Assembly: GCF_003353015.1 (NCBI RefSeq)
Contig: NZ_QREM01000001.1
Coordinates: 534,391 to 577,634, forward strand
Length of the DNA stretch: 43,244 nucleotides
Source of the DNA: Xanthomonas arboricola
GTDB lineage: Bacteria > Pseudomonadota > Gammaproteobacteria > Xanthomonadales > Xanthomonadaceae
Reading direction: 5' to 3'
Below the pieces are notes generated by a model that saw only the letters and a list, made by a program, of their open reading frames with translations, had not been told where the DNA came from and did not search any database. Below, in pieces: positions 17,658-29,131 of the stretch (position 1 is the stretch's first letter; each line of letters begins with the position of its first letter). A program made the position numbers and the translations under genes.

Positions 17658-17917
17658 GCCGCCTGCTGCTGATCGTGCTGCTGGCCTGCAGCATCGCCTC
17701 GGCGATCGGGGTGGTGTACATGCGCCACATGCATCGCAAGCTGTTCGTGCAGTTGTCCAAGCTCGAACACACGCGCGATGAATTGAATATCGAATTCGGC
17801 CGGCTGCAACTGGAGCAGGCCACCTGGGCGGAAAGCAACCGCGTGGATCAGGTCGCGCGTGCGCGCATCGGGATGAAGTTCCCGGAGACCAACGACATCG
17901 TGGTGGTGCGCCCATGA
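17654..17917 (+). CDS. ftsL: FtsL, divisome bitopic protein
   Basis: An 87-residue protein with a short N-terminus, one membrane helix (about residues 3-23) and a periplasmic coiled-coil rich in Leu, Glu and Arg (about 30-75), then the [11 protein letters not shown] end. FtsL acts with FtsB and FtsQ to bring FtsWI to the septum. Identification rests on size, topology and position between rsmH and ftsI. The ATG overlaps the rsmH stop (ATGA) and its ribosome site lies in a hairpin. Confidence 0.93.
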   Translation: MSRLLLIVLLACSIASAIGVVYMRHMHRKLFVQLSKLEHTRDELNIEFGRLQLEQATWAESNRVDQVARARIGMKFPETNDIVVVRP

Positions 17918-18000
17918 CGATGCCGCAGCACAGCCGTTTTGCACGGCGCAGCCGCCCGCAGGGTGGCGCACTGGCTGGTGCACACGGAGGTGCGCCATGA
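17914..18000 (+). CDS. Possible 28-residue bridging ORF between ftsL and ftsI
   Basis: An open frame of 28 codons begins at an ATG overlapping the ftsL stop (ATGA, 17914-17917) and ends at a TGA overlapping the ftsI ATG (ATGA, 17997-18000). The peptide is basic, starting [16 protein letters not shown] and ending in Gly/Ala. No family is recognised. It fills the only gap between annotated genes from mraZ to ddlB. Its own start has no Shine-Dalgarno site, so it would depend on coupling from ftsL. It may act only as a coupling leader for ftsI. Confidence 0.4.
   Translation: MTMPQHSRFARRSRPQGGALAGAHGGAP
17964..17997 (+). promoter_or_regulatory. Stem-loop at the ftsI start
   Basis: TGGCGCAC (17964-17971) and GTGCGCCA (17990-17997) are perfect inverted arms with an 18-base loop. 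The ftsI ribosome site GGAGG (17986-17990) lies at the loop edge and the A of the ftsI ATG is the last paired base. This could make ftsI initiation depend on translation through the bridging ORF. Confidence 0.5.
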
Positions 18001-19859
18001 AAGCCGGCCGCAACCGCGCGCGCAGCAACTTCAACCTGCGTGGCCGCCTGACGCTGGTCGGCATCGCGCTGGGCCTGTGCTCGGTGACGCTGATCGGCCG
18101 CGCGGCGTTCGTGCAGCTGGTCAACCGCGATTTCTACCAGCGCCAGGGCGAGGCGCGCTACCTGCGCGAGCTGCCGATCGCCACCTCGCGCGGCATGATC
18201 ACCGACCGCAACGGCGAGCCGCTGGCGGTGTCCACGCCGGTGGAATCGATCTGGGTCAATCCGCAGGAACTGTTGCGCAACCCGGACCGCATTCCCGAGC
18301 TGGCCAAGGCGCTCGGCCAGCCGCTGGACGAGTTGAACGCCAAGCTGGCGCAGAAGGCCGGCAAGGAATTCATGTACCTGCAGCGCCGGATCAACCCGGA
18401 CAAGGCGCATGCGATTGTCGACCTGAAGATTCCCGGCGTGTTCTCGCAGCGCGAGTTCCGGCGCTTCTATCCGCAAGGCGAGGCGATGGCCCACGTGCTG
18501 GGCTTCACCAATATCGACGACCGCGGCCAGGAAGGGCTGGAGCTGGCCTTCGACGAATGGCTGCGCGGCAAGCCGGGCTCCAAGAAGGTGGTGCGCGATG
18601 CGCGCGGCGCGATCGTGGAGAGCGTGGACCTGGTGCGTCCGGCGCAGCCGGGCAAGGACCTGACGCTGAGCATCGATCGCCGCATCCAGTTCCTGGCCTA
18701 CAAGGAGCTGCGCAACGCGCTGGTCGAAAACAACGCTGCCGGCGGCTCGATGGTGGTGATGGACGTGGCCACCGGCGAAGTGCTGGCGATGGTCAACCTG
18801 CCGACCTACAACCCCAACGCGGTCACCGGCATCAACCCGTCGGCGCGGCGCAACCGTGCGGTCACCGATCTGGTCGAGCCGGGCTCGACGATGAAGCCGC
18901 TGACCGTGGCCACCGCGTTGACCGCCGGCGTGGTGACCAAGGACACCGTCATCGACACCAACCCCGGCTACATGTCGGTGGGGCGCTTCACCATCCGCGA
19001 TGTGCCGCGCAACAACGGCGTGCTCAACGTCACCGGCGTGATCACGCGCAGCTCCAATATCGGCGCGGCCAAGATCGCGGCCAAGGTGCCGGACCAGACC
19101 TTCTATCAGTCGATCCGCAACTTCGGTTACGGCGCTGCGCCGCATAGCGGGTTTCCCGGCGAATCGGCCGGTGTGGTGCTGCAGCCGGCGCGCTGGAGCG
19201 GCCCGTCCAAGACCACGATGTCCTACGGCTACGGCCTGTCGGTGACGCCGCTGCAGATCGCGCAGGCGTACGCCACGCTGGGCAATGGCGGCAAGCTGAC
19301 CCCGCCGACCTTCGTGCGCGGCCAGCACAACGAAACCCGCCAGGTGGTCACCCCCGAGGTGGCGCGCCAGGTCATCGACATGATGGAAACCGTGGTCACC
19401 CAGGGCGGCGCCAAGGGCGCGGCGATCCTGGGCTACCACGTGGCCGGCAAGACCGGTACCGCGCGCAAGAACGGCGCCAACGGATACGAGCGCGGGCATT
19501 ACAACGCGCTGTTCGCCGGCCTGGTGCCGGCCACGCGTCCGCGCTTTGCCACCGTCATCGTGATCAACGATCCGCAGGGCAAGGTGTATTACGGCGGCCT
19601 GGTGTCGGCGCCGGTGTTCCATCGGGTGATGGAAGGCGCGCTGCGGCTGATGGACGTGCCGCCGGACGACATCCAGTCGTGGCTGGCCGCGCAGGCCGCC
19701 GGCAAGACCGGGCAGCCGGTGGTCAAGCCGCAGCCGGCCGACCTGGACCCGGCATTGGTGCCGGATCCGGTGGACGAAGTGTCGGCCGGCATCCCGACCG
19801 CGATCGCGCCGCTGCCTGCGCCTGCACAGCCCGCACCGTTGCAGGAGAGCCGCCAGTGA
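17997..19859 (+). CDS. ftsI: FtsI (PBP3), septal peptidoglycan transpeptidase
   Basis: A 620-residue class B penicillin-binding protein. One membrane helix lies near residues 20-42. The PBP dimerisation domain follows, then the transpeptidase domain. All catalytic motifs are visible: SxxK as STMK with the nucleophile Ser297, SxN as SSN in ITRSSNIG, and KTG in [11 protein letters not shown]. The ATG at 17997 has a strong GGAGG eight bases upstream. A Pro/Ala-rich tail of about 45 residues follows the catalytic domain. The stop overlaps the murE GTG start (GTGA). Confidence 0.97.
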   Translation: MKAGRNRARSNFNLRGRLTLVGIALGLCSVTLIGRAAFVQLVNRDFYQRQGEARYLRELPIATSRGMITDRNGEPLAVSTPVESIWVNPQELLRNPDRIPELAKALGQPLDELNAKLAQKAGKEFMYLQRRINPDKAHAIVDLKIPGVFSQREFRRFYPQGEAMAHVLGFTNIDDRGQEGLELAFDEWLRGKPGSKKVVRDARGAIVESVDLVRPAQPGKDLTLSIDRRIQFLAYKELRNALVENNAAGGSMVVMDVATGEVLAMVNLPTYNPNAVTGINPSARRNRAVTDLVEPGSTMKPLTVATALTAGVVTKDTVIDTNPGYMSVGRFTIRDVPRNNGVLNVTGVITRSSNIGAAKIAAKVPDQTFYQSIRNFGYGAAPHSGFPGESAGVVLQPARWSGPSKTTMSYGYGLSVTPLQIAQAYATLGNGGKLTPPTFVRGQHNETRQVVTPEVARQVIDMMETVVTQGGAKGAAILGYHVAGKTGTARKNGANGYERGHYNALFAGLVPATRPRFATVIVINDPQGKVYYGGLVSAPVFHRVMEGALRLMDVPPDDIQSWLAAQAAGKTGQPVVKPQPADLDPALVPDPVDEVSAGIPTAIAPLPAPAQPAPLQESRQ

Positions 19860-21343
19860 GCCGCGCCATGCCGCTGTCGCAGCTGTTGCCGGACGTGCCG
19901 CTTGCGCACGACGTGCAGGTGTCGGGCCTGGTGATGGACAGCCGTGTGGTGCGTGCAGGCGATGCCTTCGTGGCGATCGCCGGTTTCGGCGCGCACGGCC
20001 TGGGCTTTGTCGACCAGGCGCGCGCCAATGGCGCGGTGGCGGTGTTGTTCGAGCCGCCGGCGCCGGCCGATCTGCCGGTACCGGTCGATGCGATCGCCGT
20101 GCCCGGTCTGCGTGCGCGCCTGGGCGCGATGGCCGATCAGTTCCACGGCCAGCCCTCGCAGGCGATGCGCATGGTCGGCGTCACCGGCACCAACGGCAAG
20201 ACCTCGACGGTGCAATTGCTGGCACAGGCCCTGACGCTGCTCGGCACGCCCGCCGGCACGCTCGGTACCCTGGGTGTGGGCCTGTACGGCAGCGCGGTGC
20301 CGACCGGTTTCACCACGCCGCTGGTGCTGCAAACGCATGCCTTGCTGGCGCAGTTGCGCGACGCGGGCGCGCAGGCCGTGGCGATGGAAGTCAGCTCGCA
20401 TGCGCTGGACCAGGGCCGCGTGGATGCGGTGCATTTCGACGTGGCGGTGTTCACCAATCTCACCCGCGACCATCTCGATTACCACGGCGACATGGCGCAG
20501 TACGGCGCGGCCAAGGCCAGGCTGTTCGCGCGCGCCGGATTGAAAACCGCCGTGGTCAACCTGGACGATGACTTCGGCCGCACGCTGCTGGCCTCGCTCG
20601 ACCCCGCGCTGCGCGCGATCGGCGTGAGTTCGCGTGCGCAGGCCCAGGCAAGCGTGCGTGCACAGGCGCTGCAGCTGGATCACAACGGGATCAATTTCGC
20701 GCTGCATGTCGACGGTCACGTGCATCCGGTGCACTCGCCGCTGCTGGGCCGTTTCAACGTGGACAACCTGCTGGCCGTGGCCGGCGCGTTGTCTGCGCTG
20801 GAGATCGCGCCGGCACGGATCGCCGAGGTGCTCGGCCAGCTGCAGCCGATCCATGGCCGCATGAACCGCCTCGGTGGCGCGCATGGCGCACCGCTGGTGG
20901 TGGTCGATTACGCCCATACGCCCGACGCGCTGCAACAGGCACTGGCCAGCCTGCGCGCGCATGCGCAGGACCGGCTGATCTGCGTGTTCGGCTGCGGTGG
21001 CGAGCGCGATACCGGCAAGCGCCCGCAGATGGCGGCCATTGCCGAGGTCAACGCCGACGTGGCGATCGTCACCGACGACAACCCGCGGGGCGAAGACGGC
21101 GATGTGATCGTGGCCGACATCCTGCGCGGCTTCGCGCGTCCGGATGCGGCGATCGTGCAGCGCGACCGCGCCGCGGCGATCCATCAGGCCATCGGCATGG
21201 CCGGTGCCTCCGACATCGTGCTGATCGCCGGCAAGGGCCACGAGCCATATCAGGAAGTGGCCGGTGTGCGGCATGCCTTCGACGACGCCATCGTGGCGGC
21301 GCAGGCCTTGTTGCCGCGGACCGGGCTGGGAGTGCGCGCATGA
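19856..21343 (+). CDS. murE: MurE, UDP-MurNAc-tripeptide ligase (meso-DAP)
   Basis: A 495-residue Mur ligase that adds meso-diaminopimelate to UDP-MurNAc-dipeptide in the cytoplasm. The ATP loop VTGTNGKTS, the HDxLDxH-type segment [11 protein letters not shown] and the C-terminal DNPRGED motif that recognises meso-DAP are present. The GTG at 19856 overlaps the ftsI stop (GTGA) and has AGGAGAG seven bases upstream; an ATG at 19868 is possible but too far from it. In Xanthomonas the second peptide residue may be supplied by MurD2/MurL rather than MurD. Confidence 0.96.
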   Translation: MSRAMPLSQLLPDVPLAHDVQVSGLVMDSRVVRAGDAFVAIAGFGAHGLGFVDQARANGAVAVLFEPPAPADLPVPVDAIAVPGLRARLGAMADQFHGQPSQAMRMVGVTGTNGKTSTVQLLAQALTLLGTPAGTLGTLGVGLYGSAVPTGFTTPLVLQTHALLAQLRDAGAQAVAMEVSSHALDQGRVDAVHFDVAVFTNLTRDHLDYHGDMAQYGAAKARLFARAGLKTAVVNLDDDFGRTLLASLDPALRAIGVSSRAQAQASVRAQALQLDHNGINFALHVDGHVHPVHSPLLGRFNVDNLLAVAGALSALEIAPARIAEVLGQLQPIHGRMNRLGGAHGAPLVVVDYAHTPDALQQALASLRAHAQDRLICVFGCGGERDTGKRPQMAAIAEVNADVAIVTDDNPRGEDGDVIVADILRGFARPDAAIVQRDRAAAIHQAIGMAGASDIVLIAGKGHEPYQEVAGVRHAFDDAIVAAQALLPRTGLGVRA

Positions 21344-22822
21344 AGCTCACTCCATTGTCGTTGATCGCCCACTGGGCCGGTGGCGAGCTGCATGGCGACG
21401 ACGCCATGATCGACACCGTCGGCAACGACACCCGCACGCTGGCCAACGGCAGCCTGTATGTGGCGCTGCGCGGCGAGCGTTTCGACGGCCACGACTTTGC
21501 CGCAGACGCGGTCGCGCAGGGCGCCAGCGGTTTGCTGGTCGATCGCCTGCTGCCGGCGCTGAGCGTGCCGCAGGTGCTGGTGGGCAATACCGAACTGGCG
21601 TTGGCGCGCATCGCCGCCGGCATGCAGCGCGACCGGGCCACGCGGGTGATCGCCTTGACCGGTTCCAACGGCAAGACCAGCGTCAAGGCGCTGCTGCTGG
21701 CCATCCTCAGCGAGGCTGGGCGTGTCGACGGCACCACCGTCTACGCCACGCCGGGCAACCGCAACAACGAAATCGGCCTGCCGCTGGCGGTGATCGCCGC
21801 CCCGGACGATGCGGATCTGGCGATCTACGAAATGGGCGCCGGCAAGCCGGGCGATATCGCCTATCTCACCGAGATCGCGCAGCCGCACGTGGCCCTGGTC
21901 AACAACATCGCCCCCGCGCATCTGGAACGCCTGGGCAGCCTGCTCGGCGTCGCCCGCACCAAGGGCGCCATCTACGCCGCCTTGCCGTCCGATGGCGTGG
22001 CGGTGATCAATGCCGACGATGCCTTCGGTGCCTGGTTCGCGCAGCAACTGCAGGCGCAGCCGGTGCAGGGCCGCCGCGTGTTGCGTTACGGCCTGCAGGC
22101 CAGTGCCGAGATCACCGCGCATGGCCTGCGGCTGCAGGCGGGCGGCGCGCAGTTCACCCTGGTGACCCCGCAAGGCCAGGCGCAGATTGCGCTGCCGTTG
22201 CCGGGCCGCCACAACGTGCTCAATGCGCTGGCGGCGGCCGGCCTGGCGTTGGGCGCGGGCATCGCCTTGCCGGTCATCGCCGCCGGCCTGGCGCAGGCGC
22301 GCCCGGTGGCCGGTCGCCAGATCACCCACACCCTGCCCGGTGGCGCGGTGTTGATCGACGACAGCTACAACGCCAATCCCGGTTCGCTGGACGCCGCCAT
22401 CGACGCCCTGGCCGCGGCAGCTGGCGAAGGCTGGCTGGTGCTCGGCGACATGCGTGAACTGGGCGCGGAAGGCGCGGCCCTGCATGCCGCCGCCGGACGT
22501 CGCGCGCGCGCGGCCAAGCTGCAGCGCCTGTACGCACTGGGCGAGCTGAGTGCCGCCGCCGCGCAGGCGTTCGGCGAGGGCGGCCGCGTGTTCGCCACCC
22601 ATGCCGCCTTGATCGCGGCCTTGCAGGCGGATCTGGCGCAGCTCGCCGTTTCGCCGCCTCAAACGCAGGAATCTTCTTCGATGTACGAACACACCGGTGC
22701 GGCGGCGCAGACTGCCGCCACCACGGCGCACACCCCGCCCACGCTGCTGGTGAAAGGCTCCCGTGGCAGCGCCATGGACCGCATCGTCGCCGCGCTGCTG
22801 GCACCGGCGGAGGACGCATCCC

Positions 22823-22833
<11 letters not shown>
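21340..22833 (+). CDS. murF: MurF, UDP-MurNAc-pentapeptide ligase
   Basis: A 497-residue Mur ligase that adds D-Ala-D-Ala to UDP-MurNAc-tripeptide. Motifs: [16 protein letters not shown] at the N-terminus, [12 protein letters not shown] for [41 protein letters not shown] and [10 protein letters not shown]. It is about 45 residues longer than the E. coli protein. Most of the excess is a Thr/Ala/Gln-rich insert at about residues 437-468, just before the conserved LLVKGSRG. It overlaps murE by ATGA and mraY by 11 bp. Confidence 0.96.
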
Positions 22834-23907
<1,074 letters not shown>

Positions 23908-23908
<1 letters not shown>

Positions 23909-25287
23909 TGAACGACATGTCCCGCCAGGCCACGCGACTGGACGCCATCGGCGGCCGCTACGACCCGTGGCTGCTCGGGGCCGCGGCCACGCTCGCCTCG
24001 CTGGGCGTGGTGATGGTGGCGTCCAGCTCGATCGAGCTGTCCGACAATCCGTTCTATTACCTGACCCGCCACCTGCTGTTCCTGGGCATCGGCGTGGGCC
24101 TGGCGTTCTGGGCGATGCGTACCGAGCTCAAGACCATCGAGCAGTACAACCAGGTGCTGTTGCTGGCCTGCTTCGGCCTGCTGATGGTGGTGTTCGTGCC
24201 CGGCCTGGGCAGCAGCGTCAACGGCGCCAAACGCTGGATCAACCTGGGCGTGTCGAAGTTCCAGACCGTCGAAGCGGTCAAGGTGCTCTACATCGTGTGG
24301 CTGTCCAGCTATCTGGTGCGCTTTCGCGACGAGGTCAACGCGACCTGGCCGGCGATGCTCAAGCCCTTGGGCGTGGCGATCGCCCTGGTCGGCCTGCTGC
24401 TGATGCAGCCGGACTTCGGTTCGTCCACGCTGCTGCTGGCGATCACCGCCGGCATGCTGGTGCTGGGCGGGGTGAACCTGCCGCGCATGTCGATGCCGAT
24501 CGTGTTCGGCCTGCCGGTGTTTGCCTTCATCGCAATCCTGGAACCATACCGCCTGCGCCGCATCACCTCGTTCCTGGACCCGTGGGCCGACCAGCTCGGC
24601 TCCGGCTACCAGCTGTCCAATGCCTTGATGGCGGTGGGCCGCGGCCAGTGGACCGGCGTGGGCCTGGGTGCCTCGGTGCAGAAGCTCAACTACCTGCCCG
24701 AAGCGCATACCGATTTCATCTTCTCGGTCATTGCCGAGGAACTCGGCTTTGTCGGCGTGTGCGGGGTGATCGCGCTGTACGCGCTGCTGGTCGGCCGCGC
24801 GTTCTGGCTGGGCATGCGCTGCGTGGAAATGAAGCGTCACTTCTCCGGCTACATCGCCTTCGGCATCGGCTTGTGGATCAGCCTGCAGAGCTTCGTCTCG
24901 GTGGGCGTGAACCTGGGCATCCTGCCGACCAAGGGCCTGACCCTGCCGCTGATTTCCTCCGGCGGTTCGTCGGTGCTGATGACCTGCGTGGCGATGGGCC
25001 TGCTGCTGCGCGTGTCCTACGAGATGGATCGTGCCGAGCGCCTGCGCAGCAAGTTGTCGCCGCAGGGTGCGGGCGCGCCATCGGCCGAGCCGGCCGAACC
25101 GGTGGTCGAATCGGTCGCGCCGGCCTATGCGCCGGCGCCCAAACCGCAGCGCGAGCCGGTTGCCGCCGCACATGCCGCTGCACCAGTTACTGCAGCATCG
25201 GCGACGTCTGCACCTGCGTCGGCGTTCCTGCGTGGCACCAGCCGCATGCAGCAGCGCGTGGAACCGACCTTCGGGAGGATCGCATGA
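23908..25287 (+). CDS. ftsW: FtsW, septal peptidoglycan glycosyltransferase
   Basis: A 459-residue SEDS-family polytopic membrane protein, the glycan polymerase partner of FtsI. Motifs: [65 protein letters not shown] and PLISSGGSS. The membrane core ends near residue 375. It is followed by an unusual cytoplasmic tail of about 75 residues dominated by Ala, Pro and Glu. The ATG at 23908 overlaps mraY by one base. The stop overlaps the murG start (ATGA). Confidence 0.96.
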
Positions 25288-26579
25288 GCGCTCATGCGGA
25301 TTCCTCGCAAACGCCGGCACATCATGCCGGGATCCAACCGGTGATGATTCTCGCTGGAGGCACCGGCGGGCACATCTTCCCCGGTCTGGCCGTGGCCAGG
25401 GTGCTGCGCGCGCGTGGCGTGCCGGTGACCTGGCTGGGTGCCGACGGCGCGATGGAAACCCGGCTGGTGCCGCAGCACGACATCCAGCTCGACACGCTGG
25501 CCATCAGCGGCCTGCGCGGCAAGGGCCTGGTGAAACTGCTGGGTGCACCGGTGCGGGTGATGCGCGCAGTGCGCGCCGCCGGCTTCGTGCTGCGCAAGCG
25601 CCAGCCGCGCGCGGTGATCAGTTTCGGCGGCTTCGCGGCCGGGCCGGGTGGCCTGGCCGCGCGGCTGCTCGGCGTGCCGCTGCTGGTGCACGAACAGAAC
25701 CGCGCGCCCGGCATGACCAACAAGGTGCTGTCGCGGTTTGCGCGTCGCGTGCTGACCGGTTTCCCGGGCAGCTTCGCCGGCGAGGAGGCGGTGGGCAATC
25801 CGGTGCGCGCGGAAATCGCCGCGCTTCCCGCGCCGGCCACGCGCCTGGTCGGCCGTGGCGGTGCGGTGCGTGTGCTGGTGCTCGGTGGCAGCCAGGGCGC
25901 GCGCGCATTGAATCAGGCCGTGCCGGCCGCACTGGCCGCGCTCGGCCACCCGGATGTGGACGTGCGCCACCAGTGCGGCGAAAAGCTGCGCGCCGAAGCC
26001 GAGGCCGCTTACGCGCAGGCGGGCGTCAACGCCAGCGTCGAACCGTTCATCGCCGACATGGCCGCCGCTTATGCCTGGGCCGACCTGGTCGTGTGCCGCG
26101 CCGGCGCTTCGACGCTGGCCGAACTGTGCGCCGCCGGCATCGGCAGTGTGCTGGTGCCCTTCGCCGCCGCGGTCGATGACCACCAGACCCGCAATGCCGA
26201 CTACCTGGTCGGCGCCGACGCCGCCGTGCTGCTCAAGCAGGACGACACCCTGGCCGTGCGCCTGCAGCAGGTCTTGCAGACCCTGCTCGCCGACCCCGCA
26301 CGCCGCCTGTCGATGGCCCAGGCCGCCCGCACCCTGGCCAAACCGGATGCCGCCGAACGCATCGCCGACATCATTCTGCAGGAAGCCGGGAGTGGGGATG
26401 GCCGGCCTCCGGCCGTCAAAGAGCGAGCGGGATTGGGGATTTGTAAAGAGCAACAGCACAAGCAGGAAAGCATGCAGAAATCCGTTAATGGTCAATTTTC
26501 GGCGCGATCGATCGCCGCCGTTGCCAATCTCCAATCCCTAATCTCCAATCCCGGCACCTCCGCCGGAGGTGCCCAGTGA
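25284..26579 (+). CDS. murG: MurG, lipid II synthase
   Basis: A 431-residue GT-B glycosyltransferase that adds GlcNAc to lipid I. Motifs: [52 protein letters not shown], and [15 protein letters not shown] for UDP-GlcNAc. The protein is about 75 residues longer than E. coli MurG. Homology stops near residue 368 ([10 protein letters not shown]). The last 60 or so residues come from a heptad repeat element and its spacer, ending [14 protein letters not shown]. The frame stays open to a TGA overlapping the murC GTG (GTGA). Confidence 0.95.
   Translation: MSAHADSSQTPAHHAGIQPVMILAGGTGGHIFPGLAVARVLRARGVPVTWLGADGAMETRLVPQHDIQLDTLAISGLRGKGLVKLLGAPVRVMRAVRAAGFVLRKRQPRAVISFGGFAAGPGGLAARLLGVPLLVHEQNRAPGMTNKVLSRFARRVLTGFPGSFAGEEAVGNPVRAEIAALPAPATRLVGRGGAVRVLVLGGSQGARALNQAVPAALAALGHPDVDVRHQCGEKLRAEAEAAYAQAGVNASVEPFIADMAAAYAWADLVVCRAGASTLAELCAAGIGSVLVPFAAAVDDHQTRNADYLVGADAAVLLKQDDTLAVRLQQVLQTLLADPARRLSMAQAARTLAKPDAAERIADIILQEAGSGDGRPPAVKERAGLGICKEQQHKQESMQKSVNGQFSARSIAAVANLQSLISNPGTSAGGAQ
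26385..26555. repeat. Heptad inverted-arm element in the 3' end of murG
   Basis: The left part starts GCCGGGAGTGGGGATGG (26385) with a further GGGATTGGGGATT at about 26430. The right arm (about 26523-26555) reads CCAATCTCCAATCCCTAATC and ends CCAATCCCGGC. The spacer is about 85 bp and includes a local palindrome, GGCCGGCCTCCGGCCG-like, near 26400. The element lies inside the murG frame and measures 171 bp by my boundaries, a multiple of three. Confidence 0.8.
26553..26573 (+). promoter_or_regulatory. Hairpin sequestering the murC ribosome site
   Basis: GGCACCTCC (26553-26561), loop GCC and GGAGGTGCC (26565-26573) form a perfect 9-bp stem. The murC ribosome site GGAGG (26565-26569) is fully paired. 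The GTG start is two bases after the stem. Initiation should need the stem to be opened by ribosomes completing murG, whose stop overlaps the start. Confidence 0.65.
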
Positions 26580-28009
26580 TCCGCCGTCTGCAGGACAGCG
26601 GCGACCTGGTGCGTGCATTCCCGCGCGTGCATTTTGTCGGCATCGGCGGCACCGGCATGAGCGGCATTGCCGAAGTGATGCTGACGCTGGGCTACGAAGT
26701 CTCCGGTTCGGACAACTCCGATAACGTGGCGACACGGCGGCTGGCCAAGCTGGGTGCGCGGGTGATGCGCGGGCATTCGGCGGCCAACGTGCTTGGCACC
26801 GATTGCGTGGTGGTGTCCAGCGCGATCCGCGAGGACAATCCCGAGCTGATGGAGGCGCGCAGCCAGCGCATTCCGATCATGCCGCGTGCGGCGATGCTGG
26901 CCGAGCTGATGCGCTTCCGTCGCGGCATCGCGGTGGCCGGCACGCATGGCAAGACCACCACCACCAGCCTGGCGGCGGCCGTGCTGAGCGAAGGCGGGCT
27001 GGATCCGACCTTCGTCATCGGCGGGCAGTTGCTGGCCGCCGGTGCCAACGCCAAGCTCGGCGGCGGCCAATGGCTGGTGGCCGAGGCCGACGAAAGCGAT
27101 GGCAGCTTCCTGCGCCTGAATCCGCTGATGGCGGTGATCACCAACATCGATGCCGATCACCTGGAAAACTACGGCAACGATTTCGCACGCATCCAGGCCG
27201 CATTCGCCGAGTTCCTGCAGCGCCTGCCGTTCTACGGGCTGGCGTTGCTGTGCATCGACGACCCGGAAGTGGCCGCGCTGGCCGGCAAGACGCCGCGCCA
27301 CGTGATGAGCTACGGCATGAGCGAGAACGCCGACGTGCGCGCCGAAGACGTGGTGCAGGATGGCCCGCGCATGCGCTTCACGCTGCGTCTGCCCGAAGGC
27401 ACCACCACGCCGGTGACGCTGGCATTGCCGGGCCGTCACAACGTGCTCAACGCACTGGCCGCTGCCGCGATCGGCTGGCAGCTGGGCGTGGCACCGGAGA
27501 CCATTGCGCGCGCGCTGGAAAACTTCGCCGGCATCGGCCGCCGCTTCAACGACCTGGGCGAAGTCACCACCAGCACCGGTGCGCGCGTGCGCGTGGTCGA
27601 CGATTACGGCCACCATCCGCGCGAGCTGGAAGCGGTGTTCGCCGCCGCCCGCGGTGGCTGGCCGGACAAGCGCCTGGTGGTGGCGTTCCAGCCGCATCGC
27701 TACAGCCGTACCCGCGATCAGTTCGACGCCTTTGCTGCAGTGCTGAGCACTGTCGATGCGCTGGTATTGAGCGAGGTCTATCCGGCCGGTGAAGCACCGA
27801 TTCCGGGTGCCGATGCACGTGCACTGGCGCGCGCGATCCGAGCACGCGGCCGCAGCGAACCGGTGGTGGTCGGGCAGATTTCCGGACTGGCCGAAGTGCT
27901 GCCGGACGTGCTGCAGGACGGCGACCTGCTGCTGATGATGGGCGCCGGCGATATCGGTTATGTCGCCCAGCACATCATCAACAACGGTTTCACCGGAGCG
28001 AGCGCATGA
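26576..28009 (+). CDS. murC: MurC, UDP-MurNAc-L-alanine ligase
   Basis: A 477-residue Mur ligase that adds the first amino acid to UDP-MurNAc. Motifs: [17 protein letters not shown] (nucleotide-sugar loop), [10 protein letters not shown] (ATP loop), [34 protein letters not shown] and DDYGHHPRE. The GTG at 26576 overlaps the murG stop. The ribosome site sits in a perfect hairpin. murB, which follows murC in E. coli, is absent here; ddlB follows directly with an ATGA overlap. Confidence 0.97.
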   Translation: MIRRLQDSGDLVRAFPRVHFVGIGGTGMSGIAEVMLTLGYEVSGSDNSDNVATRRLAKLGARVMRGHSAANVLGTDCVVVSSAIREDNPELMEARSQRIPIMPRAAMLAELMRFRRGIAVAGTHGKTTTTSLAAAVLSEGGLDPTFVIGGQLLAAGANAKLGGGQWLVAEADESDGSFLRLNPLMAVITNIDADHLENYGNDFARIQAAFAEFLQRLPFYGLALLCIDDPEVAALAGKTPRHVMSYGMSENADVRAEDVVQDGPRMRFTLRLPEGTTTPVTLALPGRHNVLNALAAAAIGWQLGVAPETIARALENFAGIGRRFNDLGEVTTSTGARVRVVDDYGHHPRELEAVFAAARGGWPDKRLVVAFQPHRYSRTRDQFDAFAAVLSTVDALVLSEVYPAGEAPIPGADARALARAIRARGRSEPVVVGQISGLAEVLPDVLQDGDLLLMMGAGDIGYVAQHIINNGFTGASA

Positions 28010-28962
28010 GCGCGGTGATTGCCAACGCACGCAGCAGCGATCCGGCCGCGTTCGGCCGCGTCGCCGTGCTGCTCGGCGGTACCTCGTCCGAGCGCGAGGT
28101 GTCGTTGAATTCCGGCAGCAACGTGCTCGACGCACTGCGCGCGCGCGGTGTCGACGCGCAGCCGGTCGATGGCATTCCGGCCCTGGCGCAGGCGCTGGTC
28201 GAAAAACGCTTCGATCGCGTCTTCAATGTGCTGCACGGCCACAACGGCGGCGGCGAAGACGGCATCGTGCAAGGCCTGATGGAAGCCTTCAAGGTGCCGT
28301 ACACCGGCTCCAACGTGCTGGGTTCGGCGTTGAGCATGGACAAGATCCGCACCAAGCAGGTGTGGCTGTCGCTGGGCCTGTCCACGCCGCGCTATGCGCG
28401 CCTGGCCGCCGGTGCCAGCGCCGACGACATCCATGCGGCCGCACGGCAGATCGGCCTGCCGGTGATCGTCAAGCCGGCCAACGAAGGTTCCAGCGTCGGC
28501 ATCAGCCGCGTGTTCGACCAGGCCCAGCTTGAAGAAGCGGTGGTGCTGGCGGCGCGCTACGACGGCGCGCTGCTGATGGAGCAGCTGATCGAAGGCGATG
28601 AGCTCACCGTGGCCGTGCTCGGCGAGGTCGCGTTGCCGTCGATCCGCATCGTGCCCAAGGGCCAGTGGTACGACTACACCGCCAAGTACCTGGCCGACGA
28701 CACCCAGTACCTGTGCCCGGGCCTGGACGGCGATGCCGAGACACAGATCCGCCAGCTCGCGCTCGATGCCTTCCGCGCCGCCGGCGCCCGCGGCTGGGGC
28801 CGCGTGGACGTGATGCGCGACCGCGCCAGCGGCCAGCTGTATCTGCTGGAAGTCAACACCGCCCCGGGCATGACCAGCCATTCGCTGGTGCCCAAGGCCG
28901 CGCGCCAGCTCGGCATCGATTTCGAAGAACTGGTCTGGCGCGTGCTGGAGCAGACGCTGTGA
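28006..28962 (+). CDS. ddlB: DdlB, D-alanine-D-alanine ligase
   Basis: A 318-residue ATP-grasp ligase that makes D-Ala-D-Ala for MurF. Motifs: [31 protein letters not shown] (HG loop), [40 protein letters not shown] and [18 protein letters not shown]. Its N-terminus carries about 15 extra residues compared with E. coli DdlB. It overlaps murC (ATGA). The 169-bp gap to ftsQ, filled by repeat arms, is the first true break in coupling downstream of mraZ. Confidence 0.97.
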   Translation: MSAVIANARSSDPAAFGRVAVLLGGTSSEREVSLNSGSNVLDALRARGVDAQPVDGIPALAQALVEKRFDRVFNVLHGHNGGGEDGIVQGLMEAFKVPYTGSNVLGSALSMDKIRTKQVWLSLGLSTPRYARLAAGASADDIHAAARQIGLPVIVKPANEGSSVGISRVFDQAQLEEAVVLAARYDGALLMEQLIEGDELTVAVLGEVALPSIRIVPKGQWYDYTAKYLADDTQYLCPGLDGDAETQIRQLALDAFRAAGARGWGRVDVMRDRASGQLYLLEVNTAPGMTSHSLVPKAARQLGIDFEELVWRVLEQTL

Positions 28963-28963
28963 G

Positions 28964-29115
28964 GCCGGGATCGGGGATTCGGGATTCGGGATTGGCATAC
29001 GGCGACGCCGCGCGCGCCGTTGCCGTTGCTGTGGCCAATTCCCAATCCCCAATCTCCAATCCCGCGAGCGCAGCTCGCGCCGTTGCGAATCCCCAATCCC
29101 CAATGCCGAATCCCG
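28964..29115. repeat. Heptad inverted-arm element, ddlB-ftsQ
   Basis: The left arm (28964-28995) starts GCCGGGATCGGGGATTC with regular 7-bp units. A first right arm (about 29034-29065) and a second (about 29085-29115) carry the complementary AATCCCC units. A perfect CGCGAGC-GCA-GCTCGCG hairpin (29063-29079) lies between the two right arms. GCATAC at 28995 is repeated inverted as GTATGC at 29115. This copy begins two bases after the ddlB stop and ends just before the ftsQ ribosome site. Confidence 0.85.
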
Positions 29116-29131
29116 TATGCGGAGCACACCA

